A DNA stretch of 64,000 nucleotides from Echinicola salinicaeni (GCF_014280965.1 NZ_JACODZ010000006.1:408466-472465), one strand, 5' to 3'. Counted from the stretch's first letter, positions 35,356 to 43,921 are shown. Notes: generated from the letters alone by a model not told the origin. Numbers and translations are program-made.

Positions 35356-35545
35356 TAGGTCTAGTCGGTACGAGCTCTATGGTTAGAGATAAGACCTTGT
35401 AAACGAGACTGCCTTTCCTGTAGGTTTGTTACTCGTTAAAATCAGTCACTGCCTGTTTTCTTTACGCTCGTCCCCGCAATGCACGAGCTAACTCATTTTC
35501 TTAAAACTCACCTCAACTTCCACAATACCGGGCCTCCAAAGGCCA
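35356..35545. ncRNA. Candidate structured RNA or structured repeat
   Basis: Several stems follow one another: AGGTCT/AGACCT (35357-35362 and 35392-35397) enclosing CTCTA/TAGAG around TGGT; AACGAG/CTCGTT (35402-35407 and 35432-35437); GCTCGT/ACGAGC (35466-35471 and 35483-35488); and GGCCT/AGGCC with a 4-nt loop (35531-35544). The motif ACGAG or its complement recurs five times, which would allow alternative pairings. It is locally richer in G+C than the surrounding spacer. I recognise no known RNA family, and orientation is undetermined; a decayed genomic repeat is an alternative. Confidence 0.35.
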
Positions 35546-35650
35546 GTCAATTATATACTGTTGAATATCTTATTTCTTTTCATCTAAGGAATAGAAATAA
35601 AAACACAATAGTTAAATAAAATCAAAGGGGCGTATTAACACATAGGTCAG

Positions 35651-35682
35651 TTTGAATAAACTTTGCATTTATCCTAACTTTG
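35651..35682 (+). promoter_or_regulatory. Bacteroidota-type promoter for the gene at 35702
   Basis: TTTG at 35651-35654, a 20-nt spacer and TAACTTTG at 35675-35682: both elements and the spacing fit the TTTG-N19/20-TAnnTTTG consensus. The predicted transcription start is close to 35688, leaving a leader of about 14 nt. Confidence 0.65.
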
Positions 35683-35701
35683 GGTTCAACAAGAGATTGC
35701 T

Positions 35702-36076
35702 ATGATTGATTTTGAATTTGCCCCTAAGAGCTATTTCGATGGCACAGGCCCTTCAGCCTTGCTGGCCAAGCTTTCTTACCCAGAAAGCCAGTGGGGAGAG
35801 GAAATGAGTATTTATGCGGCGCCTTTGGATGGCAAAATCTATTATGAGGTAGTGGATTTTTACGGTAATGAATTTGATCTCAGTCCAGAAAAATCCAAAA
35901 AACCCTTGACCCTGCAGGAATTGATTTTCCTCATAGAGACCTTAGAGGTGGTGGACAATAGTGTAAAAGGGGATATGAATCTTACACTTGCAGGAATTCC
36001 TGAAGCAAAAAGCAATGTATACCCACAGTTGGAGGAGTATTTTACTCAGAAAAGAAAAAATTTCGGGATGCTTTAA
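35702..36076 (+). CDS. Hypothetical acidic protein, 124 residues
   Basis: No signal peptide or TM segment; a predicted mixed alpha/beta cytoplasmic protein (IDFEFAPKSYFDG, AKLSYPESQWGEEMSIYAAPLDGKIYYEVVDFYGNEFDL, LTLQELIFLIETLEVV, YPQLEEYFTQKRK). I do not recognise the family. It has the best-formed promoter in the window, so it is certainly expressed. It converges on another small unknown gene with a 1-nt gap between the two stops. Possible annotation as a stress or domain-of-unknown-function protein cannot be decided. Confidence 0.75.
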   Translation: MIDFEFAPKSYFDGTGPSALLAKLSYPESQWGEEMSIYAAPLDGKIYYEVVDFYGNEFDLSPEKSKKPLTLQELIFLIETLEVVDNSVKGDMNLTLAGIPEAKSNVYPQLEEYFTQKRKNFGML

Positions 36077-36077
36077 T

Positions 36078-36311
36078 TTATAAATCCCAAATACTGTATG
36101 TGCTATCTTGGTGCAGTTGTATGATATTCAGCCAGTATTCATAGGTTTCAAAATCTATACAATCTGTGAGTTCGATTCCCTGAAAATTGATTTTCTTTAC
36201 AGTGTTCTTTGGTAAAAAGCTTCTCAGGTCATTTTCCTGATCTATGGACAATTGGGATAATTGAATAATACGTTGGTCTCCGATCAGCATCGGTACTACT
36301 TTGGTCATCAT
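36078..36311 (-). CDS. Hypothetical protein, 77 residues
   Basis: A small soluble protein (MMTKVVPMLIGDQRII, LSQLSIDQENDLRSFLP, INFQGIELTDCIDFETYEYWLNIIQ) with no family I recognise. The amino acid composition and the ATGATG start are coding-like. It ends 1 nt from the convergent gene at 35702-36076 and is divergent from the AEC transporter. The short overlap-free convergence leaves no room for a terminator, so antisense reading between the two is possible. Confidence 0.6.
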   Translation of the reverse strand: MMTKVVPMLIGDQRIIQLSQLSIDQENDLRSFLPKNTVKKINFQGIELTDCIDFETYEYWLNIIQLHQDSTYSIWDL

Positions 36312-36418
36312 CTTGTTCTTTTTATTATTTCAAATAAAATACAGATAAATAAAACATTGAATAATAACAGGTTATATTTCTGTTAATAATTCTGAAAAAC
36401 TGCTATAATTTTTAATTT

Positions 36419-37324
36419 ATGACCAATATCATTCTTGTCATTCTCTGCTTAATCATTGGCATATTATTACAGCAACTCAAGGAATTGCCCAAAGACGCAC
36501 CCAAGACACTCAATACCTATTTGATTTATATTGTATTGCCGGCATTGGCATTACTGCATATTCCTGACACAGAGCTGTCTTTAAGCCTTTTGCTTCCAGT
36601 GCTCACCGCTTGGATCAGCTTTGGAATATCCTGGCTGCTCTTCGGGAGTTTGGGAAAAAAGTTGGGTTGGAGCAAAACCACTACTGGCTGCTTGATCATC
36701 GTTCCAGGATTGGCCAATACCTCCTTTATAGGTTTTCCGATCATCGAAGCATTGTATGGGGGAGAAGGATTGAAAATTGCCCTTTTGGTAGACCAAGCGG
36801 GTTCATTTATCATTGTCAGCAGCATTGCCATCATCGTAGCCTCCATCTATGGGCATGAAAAGAAACGTAAAAGGGATGTCACCAAAAAAATCCTGACCTT
36901 CCCCCCTTTTATCTTTTTCTTGATTGCCTTGGGTATGAATATTTTCCATTGGGAGTTCTCCGGAACCATGCATGAGATCCTACAGGCATTTGCAGCTACC
37001 TTGACCCCATTGGCCCTGATTTCCGTAGGCCTTCAGGTAAAAATCAACGCCGAGACCCTTTCCCTAAGGCCACTATGGTACGGGCTGGGCTATAAATTAT
37101 TGCTGATCCCCTGCCTGATATTCTTTGTCTATCAATTATTATTGCCTACCGACGGCATCCTTTATAAGGTTAGCGTAATGGAAACCGCTATGGCACCTAT
37201 GATTACCGGCTCCATCATCGCCATCAACCATGATCTCAACACCAAACTGGCTTCATTGCTGGTAGGTATAGGCATCCCACTTTCCTTCGGCAGCTTGGTT
37301 GGCTGGTATTATTTGGTGGGCTAA
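36419..37324 (+). CDS. AEC family transporter (auxin efflux carrier fold)
   Basis: A 301-residue inner-membrane protein with about ten hydrophobic helices in two halves: NIILVILCLIIGILLQQLKELPKDAPKTLNTYLIYIVLPALALL at the start and VMETAMAPMITGSIIAINHDLNTKLASLLVGIGIPLSF near the end, both typical of bacterial AEC proteins. Members transport malate, malonate or unknown organic anions. The substrate is not apparent. It converges with the first CPBP gene with only a 2-nt gap, and no terminator separates them. Confidence 0.88.
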   Translation: MTNIILVILCLIIGILLQQLKELPKDAPKTLNTYLIYIVLPALALLHIPDTELSLSLLLPVLTAWISFGISWLLFGSLGKKLGWSKTTTGCLIIVPGLANTSFIGFPIIEALYGGEGLKIALLVDQAGSFIIVSSIAIIVASIYGHEKKRKRDVTKKILTFPPFIFFLIALGMNIFHWEFSGTMHEILQAFAATLTPLALISVGLQVKINAETLSLRPLWYGLGYKLLLIPCLIFFVYQLLLPTDGILYKVSVMETAMAPMITGSIIAINHDLNTKLASLLVGIGIPLSFGSLVGWYYLVG

Positions 37325-37326
37325 TC

Positions 37327-37965
37327 TTAGGAACTATAGATAAAAGTATTTATGGTTAAAGCCGTTGCGTTATACAACATATGAGTGATTATTGCTGATG
37401 TTAATCCTGAATTATATCGAATATATGAAAAATATACAGCTACAGGAAGCATTGCTACCATTACAAATAAAAAACTAATATATCCTGAATGGTGGTTGAC
37501 TTTACTCAAATGGAATAAAGAAAATAAAACCGAACTAAAAAGCATTGAAACATAAAACAGAAGTTTTGATATCCTTACCTGATCATCCACACGATATCTA
37601 TCAGTTAATATAAGGCATAGTAAAAACAGAAAACCTATTGATATTTCAATCGTCCATTCGGGCAATATAATTATGCCCAATAAAACCTGAGGAGTAATTA
37701 ACCAATAATGCTTTCTTAATCCATTTAGATAACCTCTAAAGAAAAGCTCTTCTATTGCCGGAGCAATCATCAATGCGCTTAAAACCCCAGAATAACTTAA
37801 AGTTTCAAAAGTTTGATCATTTCCAGCTACCTCAAAAAAACTTGCCGCCCGGTCAACCACAAAGAACTCGAATAGTAATAACACTACAAAAATCCCCAAA
37901 TAGATTAAATATAATTTCCCATCAGTTAATTTCTTATGGGAAAAAGTGAAATTCATAATATGCAA
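37327..37965 (-). CDS. CPBP family intramembrane protease (copy 1)
   Basis: A 212-residue membrane protein; an internal ATG at residue 4 is an alternative start. All three CPBP/Abi motifs are present: EELFFRG with Glu72, Glu73 and Arg77; the second-motif His in LFSLFHLSK; and THMLYNA near the end. About six hydrophobic helices. The family includes CAAX prenyl-type proteases and bacteriocin self-immunity proteins. It is the last of three tandem homologues in a low-G+C block. Role unknown; no toxin or peptide gene was found nearby. Confidence 0.88.
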   Translation of the reverse strand: MHIMNFTFSHKKLTDGKLYLIYLGIFVVLLLFEFFVVDRAASFFEVAGNDQTFETLSYSGVLSALMIAPAIEELFFRGYLNGLRKHYWLITPQVLLGIIILPEWTIEISIGFLFLLCLILTDRYRVDDQVRISKLLFYVSMLFSSVLFSLFHLSKVNHHSGYISFLFVMVAMLPVAVYFSYIRYNSGLTSAIITHMLYNATALTINTFIYSS

Positions 37966-37995
37966 ATAGAAATTCTAATTTTATGAAAAATTTGA

Positions 37996-38577
37996 TTAAA
38001 GTATTGAATTCAAACTCAAAACAGTAAAGTTTATTAGGCTATGAAAAAGCATGGCAGTCCAAAGCCCTTTTTCAAGTCTGATACAAGATAAAAATATACC
38101 TCCTGGAACAAAAGCCATCAGTACAACCAAATATCGGTTTAAATCTGAATCCCCTTCTATGGTTTTTAAGTGACTGAAGGCAAAAAGGACGGATATAAAC
38201 AATATGGATAGATAAAGTAATTTTTTTGAAATCTTGCTTCCATCTTTACCATTAATACTTTCCATATAAAACAAGGTGATCAAGGCTCCAGAAAAAAGAA
38301 TGATCCAGATAATCCATGAAAAATTAAGCAATGAGGAAATTATTATCGGAATAACAATAAACAAATAGTGCTTGACATATCCACTTAAATACGCCCTAAA
38401 GATAAGTTCTTCTAAGAAGGGAGCTATTATTAAGAGTCCTAGCAAATCTTCCCAATCTGAACTTTGAAAATCAGGCGTTTCCCCCGTTACTTCAAAATAA
38501 TAAGCAATGGAATCTACTATAAAATGATTATACACCATTAATATCAAATATAGAATAAGAATCGTTTTCCAATTCAT
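37996..38577 (-). CDS. CPBP family intramembrane protease (copy 2)
   Basis: A 193-residue membrane protein with the full motif set: EELIFRA with Glu56, Glu57 and Arg61, the second-motif His in LFAFSHLKT, and FHSLINF at the end. It aligns along its length with copy 1, including a shared YYFEV/FFEV and KHY segment, so the two are diverged duplicates. It starts 30 nt upstream of copy 1. The codon third positions are strongly A/T-biased compared with dxs next door. Confidence 0.88.
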   Translation of the reverse strand: MNWKTILILYLILMVYNHFIVDSIAYYFEVTGETPDFQSSDWEDLLGLLIIAPFLEELIFRAYLSGYVKHYLFIVIPIIISSLLNFSWIIWIILFSGALITLFYMESINGKDGSKISKKLLYLSILFISVLFAFSHLKTIEGDSDLNRYLVVLMAFVPGGIFLSCIRLEKGLWTAMLFHSLINFTVLSLNSIL

Positions 38578-38672
38578 TGTGTTGTCGTAGGTCCCTATAG
38601 TCTGATCATAAAAATAATTGATTTGTTTGCTGACTTCCTTACAAAAAAAAATGAGCGGTTTACTATCTAGGT

Positions 38673-39185
38673 TTAAAGATTAAGTTTTAGTACATCCATA
38701 AGAATGAACCCAAAGAAATTAGTGCATGCATGTATCAGCACTACTGTAAGATACCCATTGAGATCATGTCTTTTCTTAGCCAATAAATAAAAAGAAGCAT
38801 ATAATACTCCTGCCAAAAGCGTAAACAGTACATAATATAAATTATAAGAATGAGATAAGCCAAAAGCGAGAGAAGAAATGGCAATTGCAAAATAAATGCT
38901 GTGGCTAATCCGAAATTTATTGAATATAAACAGCACCGTTTCGATGATGAGAAATTGAAAAAGAAAGGTTTCCAAAAATGGGGCTATAATGACAGTAAAA
39001 AGAAAAATATTCGTCAATGATTCTTCCTCCAAATAATTGATTTTAGCCACATCACTCTCTCCTATTTCTGAAAATAATATTGATATTAAAAAACAGAATA
39101 AAATATTTAGAACACATAAGCTAAGCAAGAAAGAAGACCTATGGATTTGAAGTAAAAAGAGGTGAAAATTATCGATCAATTTCAT
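38673..39185 (-). CDS. CPBP-like membrane protein with an altered active site (copy 3)
   Basis: A 170-residue homologue of the two downstream genes. The fold is kept (about five helices, second-motif His in LAFGLSHSYN, and LIHACTNFFG), but motif 1 reads ETFLFQ instead of EExxxR: Thr73 replaces the second Glu and Gln77 the Arg. A similar ET-x3-Q variant occurs in other Bacteroidota as far as I recall, so it may have another activity or be non-catalytic. It is the first of the three genes, 95 nt ahead of copy 2. Confidence 0.75.
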   Translation of the reverse strand: MKLIDNFHLFLLQIHRSSFLLSLCVLNILFCFLISILFSEIGESDVAKINYLEEESLTNIFLFTVIIAPFLETFLFQFLIIETVLFIFNKFRISHSIYFAIAISSLAFGLSHSYNLYYVLFTLLAGVLYASFYLLAKKRHDLNGYLTVVLIHACTNFFGFILMDVLKLNL

Positions 39186-39323
39186 TTGTATGGACTAGTA
39201 AAAATTTAATCTGTATATCCGCAAAGACACCAGTAGCTTTTTGTAAATAAAATATTCTTTCAGTAAGAATACAAAAGTCCAAAGAAACGATATTTTATTC
39301 CGTGCGAATCTATCTTCCGCCAG

Positions 39324-39384
39324 GTAGATCTGTGGAATCTCTCGATAAATCTGGACAGGCTGTGAGAAACAAGTTTACTGGTGT
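39324..39384 (-). repeat. Dispersed repeat, copy A
   Basis: Read on the minus strand, 56 of 61 bases are identical to copy B at 63693-63753. The internal CCCGAT-TT-ATCGGG hairpin of copy B is degraded here to CCAGATTTATCGAG. It lies in the spacer between the CPBP genes and dxs, and accounts for a spurious 62-codon frame at 39260-39448. Confidence 0.8.
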
Positions 39385-39447
39385 AATAGTGGATATACAG
39401 ATTAAAAACTAGCTCAAGTTTAATAATGCCTTTCTCTAAATCTCTCA

Positions 39448-39475
39448 TAAAAAAAAAGAGCCCTGATGAGGGCCC
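39448..39475 (-). terminator. Intrinsic terminator of dxs
   Basis: On the minus strand, GGGCCCT-CATC-AGGGCTC is followed by about ten T. It lies right after the dxs stop. Confidence 0.9.
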
Positions 39476-39483
39476 TAGAATTT

Positions 39484-41400
39484 TTATTTTTCCACTGATA
39501 TGGGATCAGCTAACTTTTTTACTGCTTGGGTTATTCCTTCTGGATCGAAACCGCATTCTCTATGGAGTTCTAGTTGCGTACCATGTTCAATGACCGCATC
39601 AGGAATCCCTAGTCTTTTTACTTGGGCCTGATAGTCATGGTCCATCATCCATTCCAGTACTGCACTTCCAAATCCTCCCATGAGACAGCCGTCTTCTACA
39701 GTAATTACCTTTTTGAATCTGCCAAAGACTTCATGAAGCAAAGATTCATCCAGTGGTTTCACAAAGCGCATATCATAGTGAGCAGGGTTTAAGCCGTCCT
39801 TTTCCAGCTTTTCACAAGCCTCAACAGCGTAATTACCTATATGTCCAATGGTCAAAATGGCCACATCCTCTCCTTCCCTGATTATACGTCCTTGTCCCGT
39901 AGGAATCTCTCTCATTGGTTTTCTCCAATCAGGCATTACACCTTGTCCACGAGGATATCTAATGGAATAAGGTCCTTCATATTTGGAAGCTGAAAACATC
40001 ATGTTCCTTAGCTCTTCCTCATTCATTGGGGCACTTATGACCAAATTAGGGATACAACGGAAATAGGCGATATCGTAGGCACCATGGTGAGTAGGGCCAT
40101 CTGCACCTGCAAATCCGGCTCTGTCCAAGCAGAAAACTACTGGAAGATTTTGTAAGCAGACATCATGGACCACCTGATCATAGGCACGCTGCATGAAAGT
40201 ACTGTAAATATTACAGAAGGGCTTTAGGCCTTGGGTGGCCAGGCCTGCAGAGAAAGTTACTGCATGTTGCTCGGCAATACCTACATCAAAAGCCCTGTCC
40301 GGCATGGCCTTCATCATGATATTCATAGATGATCCTGAAGGCATTGCTGGGGTAATACCCATGATTTTATCATCCTCTTCAGCCAATTCTACTAAAGTGT
40401 GTCCAAATACATCTTGGTATTTAGGTGGCTGCGGGGTATCGTATATTTTTTTGGAAATCTCACCGGTGATTTTGTCAAACTTTCCAGGAGCATGCCATTT
40501 GGTTTGATCTTTTTCTGCCAGGTCATAACCTTTCCCTTTTACCGTCAGGCAATGAAGGATTTTAGGCCCTGGTATTTTTTTGAGATCATTAAGCACTTCT
40601 ACCAAATGGTTGACATCATGGCCATCCACTGGGCCGAAATAGCGAAGGTTTAACGATTCAAAAAGATTACTTTGTTTGAGCAGGGCAGATTTGACTGCAC
40701 CTTCTACCTTAGAGATAATTTCTTGGGCACTGGAACCAAACTTGCTGAATTTGCCCAAGATCCTCCATAGATCGTCTTTAAACCTATTATAAGTTTGAGA
40801 GGTAGTAATATCCGTCAGATAATCCCGAAGTGCACCGACATTAGGGTCGATAGACATGCAATTATCATTAAGGATAATGATCATATTGGTGTCTGAGATA
40901 CCCGCATGGTTCATGGCTTCAAAGGCCATTCCCCCTGTCATGGATCCATCACCTATTACGGCTACATGCTGTTTTAAATCATCTCCCTTGTACTTGGAGG
41001 CCATGGCCATTCCCAAGGCGGCAGAGATAGAGGTGCTGGAATGGCCTACACCAAAACTGTCGTATTCGCTCTCTTTTCTTTTAGGAAACCCTGAGATTCC
41101 CTTATATAGCCTGTTGGTATGGAATTCCCCCCTTCTACCTGTAAGGATTTTGTGTCCATAAGCTTGATGGCCCACATCCCAAACCAGTTGGTCTGAAGGG
41201 GTGTTTAATACATAATGCAAGGCAACGGTTAATTCAACCACGCCCAAGCTCGCGCCAAAGTGGCCGCCATAGACGGAAACAGAGTCAATGATGTATTGGC
41301 GCAACTCCTCGCAAATTTGTACGAGTTGATCCCTGCTGAATTTTTTCAATTCATCCGGGGAGTTGATTTGAGCAAGAAGTTTCCCTGGTTCTATTAACAT
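39484..41400 (-). CDS. dxs: 1-deoxy-D-xylulose-5-phosphate synthase
   Basis: Thiamine-diphosphate enzyme that condenses pyruvate and glyceraldehyde-3-phosphate in the first step of the MEP isoprenoid pathway. The 638-residue protein has the expected motifs: VWDVGHQAYGHKILTGR, VGHSSTSISAALGMA, the TPP motif IGDGSMTGGMAFEAMNHAG..LNDN, then VGIAEQHAVTFSAGLA, DRAGFAGADGPTHHG and RYPRGQG. Length is typical. It has its own terminator; its promoter region is shared with the divergent scpA. Confidence 0.98.
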   Translation of the reverse strand: MLIEPGKLLAQINSPDELKKFSRDQLVQICEELRQYIIDSVSVYGGHFGASLGVVELTVALHYVLNTPSDQLVWDVGHQAYGHKILTGRRGEFHTNRLYKGISGFPKRKESEYDSFGVGHSSTSISAALGMAMASKYKGDDLKQHVAVIGDGSMTGGMAFEAMNHAGISDTNMIIILNDNCMSIDPNVGALRDYLTDITTSQTYNRFKDDLWRILGKFSKFGSSAQEIISKVEGAVKSALLKQSNLFESLNLRYFGPVDGHDVNHLVEVLNDLKKIPGPKILHCLTVKGKGYDLAEKDQTKWHAPGKFDKITGEISKKIYDTPQPPKYQDVFGHTLVELAEEDDKIMGITPAMPSGSSMNIMMKAMPDRAFDVGIAEQHAVTFSAGLATQGLKPFCNIYSTFMQRAYDQVVHDVCLQNLPVVFCLDRAGFAGADGPTHHGAYDIAYFRCIPNLVISAPMNEEELRNMMFSASKYEGPYSIRYPRGQGVMPDWRKPMREIPTGQGRIIREGEDVAILTIGHIGNYAVEACEKLEKDGLNPAHYDMRFVKPLDESLLHEVFGRFKKVITVEDGCLMGGFGSAVLEWMMDHDYQAQVKRLGIPDAVIEHGTQLELHRECGFDPEGITQAVKKLADPISVEK

Positions 41401-41541
41401 GGCAGATTGATACCGTTTGGCAATGATAACTGAGACTAAGGTTCAATTGTTTCAATATAGCTAAAATTTAGCCAATCTTTCCTCTTGAAATAAATCTTGC
41501 GGATTTTGAACCGTCTCGTATAGATTTTTGTATTTATGTAA

Positions 41542-41549
41542 TATCTTTG
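41542..41549 (+). promoter_or_regulatory. Candidate -7 element for scpA
   Basis: TATCTTTG matches TAnnTTTG, 45 nt before the scpA start. A TTTG at 41527-41530 is too near to be an ideal -33. Confidence 0.35.
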
Positions 41550-41594
41550 ATAATCAATTCGATCGCAAAATTAAGAGAAATTTAATACTATCCA

Positions 41595-42341
41595 GTGAGT
41601 TTCGAGATCAAATTACCGCTTTTTGAGGGACCCTTCGATTTATTGCTGTTCTTTATCGAGCGCGATGAGCTGGATATCTATGATATTCCCATTTCAAAAA
41701 TCACCCATGATTTCCTGGATTACCTGCAACATTTGGAGAAAATGGAAATCGAAGTGGCCAGTGAATTCATATTGGTAGCAGCTACTTTGATGAAGATCAA
41801 AAGTAAATTACTGATCCCAAGACCTGAATTGGACGAAAATGGCGAAGAGATCGATCCAAGAGAAGAACTGATCCGCCATTTATTGGAGTACAAAAAGTAC
41901 AAGTCGGTGATCAGTGAGCTTTCAGATATGGAGGCAGAAAGGATGAGCAAGGAGAAAAGGGGAAATATCGCTGCCGAGCTTAAAGAATTGAGTAAGGTAG
42001 ATGATGTGGAGAGTGAAGTGCAGGATATAGATTTGTATAAAATCCTTAAGGTTTTCCAAAGGGTAATGGCAAAGTACTCGGCCAGAACTGATGAAACAAA
42101 ACACACTGTGGTCCAATATCCCTACACTATCGACCAACAGAAAAACTTTGTCTTGGACAAAATCAGTTTTAAAAAACATGTGGCATTTTCTGAATTTATA
42201 GAATACAAGCCTGATAAGATATTTGTGATTTATACTTTTCTGGCGATACTTGAATTATTGCAGTTATCGCTCGTGACCATTAAGCTGGGAGAAGGATTTA
42301 ATAATTTTTGGGTGGAGAAAACAGAGGGAGTTCAGGCTTAG
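41595..42341 (+). CDS. scpA: Segregation and condensation protein A
   Basis: Kleisin subunit of the SMC-ScpAB condensin complex, acting in chromosome compaction. The 248-residue protein starts at a GTG at 41595, directly before the family start FEIKLPLFEGPFDLLLFFIERDELDIYDIPISKIT; EVASEFILVAATLMKIKSKLLIPRP follows. The C-terminal winged-helix (VIYTFLAILELLQLSLVTIKLGEGFNNFWV) is present. scpB and smc are not in the window. The next gene starts 5 nt after the stop. Confidence 0.95.
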   Translation: MSFEIKLPLFEGPFDLLLFFIERDELDIYDIPISKITHDFLDYLQHLEKMEIEVASEFILVAATLMKIKSKLLIPRPELDENGEEIDPREELIRHLLEYKKYKSVISELSDMEAERMSKEKRGNIAAELKELSKVDDVESEVQDIDLYKILKVFQRVMAKYSARTDETKHTVVQYPYTIDQQKNFVLDKISFKKHVAFSEFIEYKPDKIFVIYTFLAILELLQLSLVTIKLGEGFNNFWVEKTEGVQA

Positions 42342-42346
42342 CATTT

Positions 42347-43411
42347 ATGAGATTAGATAATAAAGAAATTTTCAAAACACTAAACCCAAATAAGGTTTGG
42401 ATTCCAATTTTGATCGGGATAGGTATTGTGTTCCTGATGTTTTATTTGGATCCTTCGATAACCAAAGAGAATTTGAGCAGTGTTTTTGATGCTTCCTTAT
42501 TTTCACTTTTCGTCGCTTTTTTGGTGATTTTTATGCGAGATGCCGGATATGTTTTTCGTATTAGGGAAATTACCGATAAGAAGCTTACATGGGTAAGGGC
42601 TATATATGTAATTATATTATGGGAATTTGCTTCTGCTGTCACCCCTTCTATCGTAGGTGGTACTGCAGTGGCTGTTTTTATTTTGCATAAGGAAGGGATC
42701 AAGCTAGGGAAAGCTATTGCCTATGTAATGGTTACAGCAATCTTGGACAACTTATTTTTCGTTATTGGTGCGCCAATTGTCCTGTATTTCGCACAAGGAT
42801 ATATATTCCCCGATAGTAAAGTACTGGAATTAAGACTGGACAATAGTTTAAGTTATATCTTTTGGGTCAGCTATTTTCTTTACGCCTTGTATTCATTAGT
42901 CATGGCGGCGGCCTTGTTTTATAGACCAAGGGTGTTTAAATGGATTTTACTGAAGATATTTAGTATCAGGTGGATCAGAAAATGGAAACATAATGCCAGT
43001 GAATACGGGGATCAGATAATTGAGTCCAGCAAGGAGCTGCAAGGTAAAAAGGCCAACTATTGGCTGACCATTTCCTTAGCAACTATTTTTATTTGGTGTT
43101 CCAGATACCTGATGCTCAATGCCCTGATTACTGCATATGTAGACATCAGCTTTAATGAACATATTATTGTATTTGCCAGACAGATTATCATGTGGATCGT
43201 TATGATGGTATCCCCTACTCCTGGCAGTAGCGGTACGGCAGAGTTTTTCTTTGCCCAGTTCTTTTATGGATTCCTGTCCAATTACACCTTTGTTACCAGT
43301 ATCCTGTGGAGAATGTTCTCTTATTATCCTTATTTGCTTTTGGGAGCGGTCTTTTTGCCAAGGTGGATCAGGCAGGTGTTTTTTAAGAAGAAAGAAGAAA
43401 CCGCTGAGTAG
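42347..43411 (+). CDS. Lysylphosphatidylglycerol synthase TM-region (UPF0104) family protein
   Basis: From the ATG at 42347 the protein has 354 residues; the frame extends upstream to 42308 inside scpA, but the ATG after the stop is a better start. About eight hydrophobic helices with the UPF0104/AglD2 motif set: WEFASAVTPSIVGGTAVAVFILHKEGI, VTAILDNLFFVIGAP and MVSPTPGSSGTAEFFF. It lacks the soluble aminoacyl-transferase half of MprF. Family members act as flippases or lipid-linked transporters; the exact role is unknown. It probably forms an operon with scpA. Confidence 0.88.
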   Translation: MRLDNKEIFKTLNPNKVWIPILIGIGIVFLMFYLDPSITKENLSSVFDASLFSLFVAFLVIFMRDAGYVFRIREITDKKLTWVRAIYVIILWEFASAVTPSIVGGTAVAVFILHKEGIKLGKAIAYVMVTAILDNLFFVIGAPIVLYFAQGYIFPDSKVLELRLDNSLSYIFWVSYFLYALYSLVMAAALFYRPRVFKWILLKIFSIRWIRKWKHNASEYGDQIIESSKELQGKKANYWLTISLATIFIWCSRYLMLNALITAYVDISFNEHIIVFARQIIMWIVMMVSPTPGSSGTAEFFFAQFFYGFLSNYTFVTSILWRMFSYYPYLLLGAVFLPRWIRQVFFKKKEETAE

Positions 43412-43921
43412 TGTTAATTCAATTTCTTTTTCGCGGAATTCGTTAATCATCTCAGAGCTAGTTAAGTGATTAGTTCCCTTAATAAAAGAAGTGATTTGCG
43501 TTCTTTGTGCTATCTTTTTCAAAGGAGCTCTTTTCTCGCAGAGCGCACTAAGATGTGCAGAGTTCGCTGAGTGTTTAAAGTGGTAGATAAAAACAGAGTT
43601 TAGTGTTATTTGCTCGACCCTTACAGTTCTTTACGCGGAATTGGTTCACGCGAAGCCAGCCAAGGATTCGCAGAGGTCACAGAAAATATTTTAGAGAGCG
43701 GATCAAAAAAAAACTTAGCGTTCTTCGCTGCCACCCTTGTTGTCCTTTGTTAGCGCATTTTCTTCTTTATTAATTTCTCCATGGCTTTATTTTGTTGCCA
43801 ATAGCTTTGATTAAAGGTATGGGGCATGACTAATTTGTAGGCAGATTGATTTATAAGGAAATTTAAGTTATCATGTAGCGAAAGAGGCACTATATCTCGT
43901 AGAGATTAAAAAGAAAGAACA
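43412..43921. other. 510-bp spacer with degenerate repeat-like sequence
   Basis: No gene. The stretch 43525-43740 is patterned with short recurrent units such as GCAGAG, CGCGGAATT (43433-43441 and 43634-43642) and TTCGC, resembling the decayed, GC-richer intergenic repeats of many Bacteroidota. The 3' part has no recognisable promoter for the Kazal gene. Confidence 0.45.

Larger units (their letters stand above)
34954..35701. other. 748-bp gene-free region with a hairpin cluster
   Basis: No open frame with coding character. The first ~390 nt next to glyA are A+T-rich and featureless. The part 35356-35545 holds several clear hairpins (listed separately). The last 50 nt carry a good promoter for the gene at 35702. 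Confidence 0.6.

Noticed and set aside
35340..35500. tRNA, tmRNA, SRP RNA or RNase P RNA in the hairpin-rich spacer
   Set aside because: No T-loop GGTTCGAAT-like motif, CCA end, tmRNA start or SRP GGAAG-type tetraloop region was found.
39260..39448. 62-codon minus-strand frame next to dxs
   Set aside because: It is explained by the dispersed repeat: a matching peptide appears in the unrelated frame at 63566-63772, so it is a DNA repeat, not a protein family.
37327..39483. A bacteriocin or RiPP precursor near the CPBP triplet
   Set aside because: I looked for short frames with a leader and Cys- or Gly-rich core on both strands and saw none; only the repeat is present.
43525..43740. CRISPR-like array suggested by recurring GCAGAG and CGCGGAATT units
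   Set aside because: The units are short, irregularly spaced and degenerate, without uniform repeats or spacers, and no cas gene is present.
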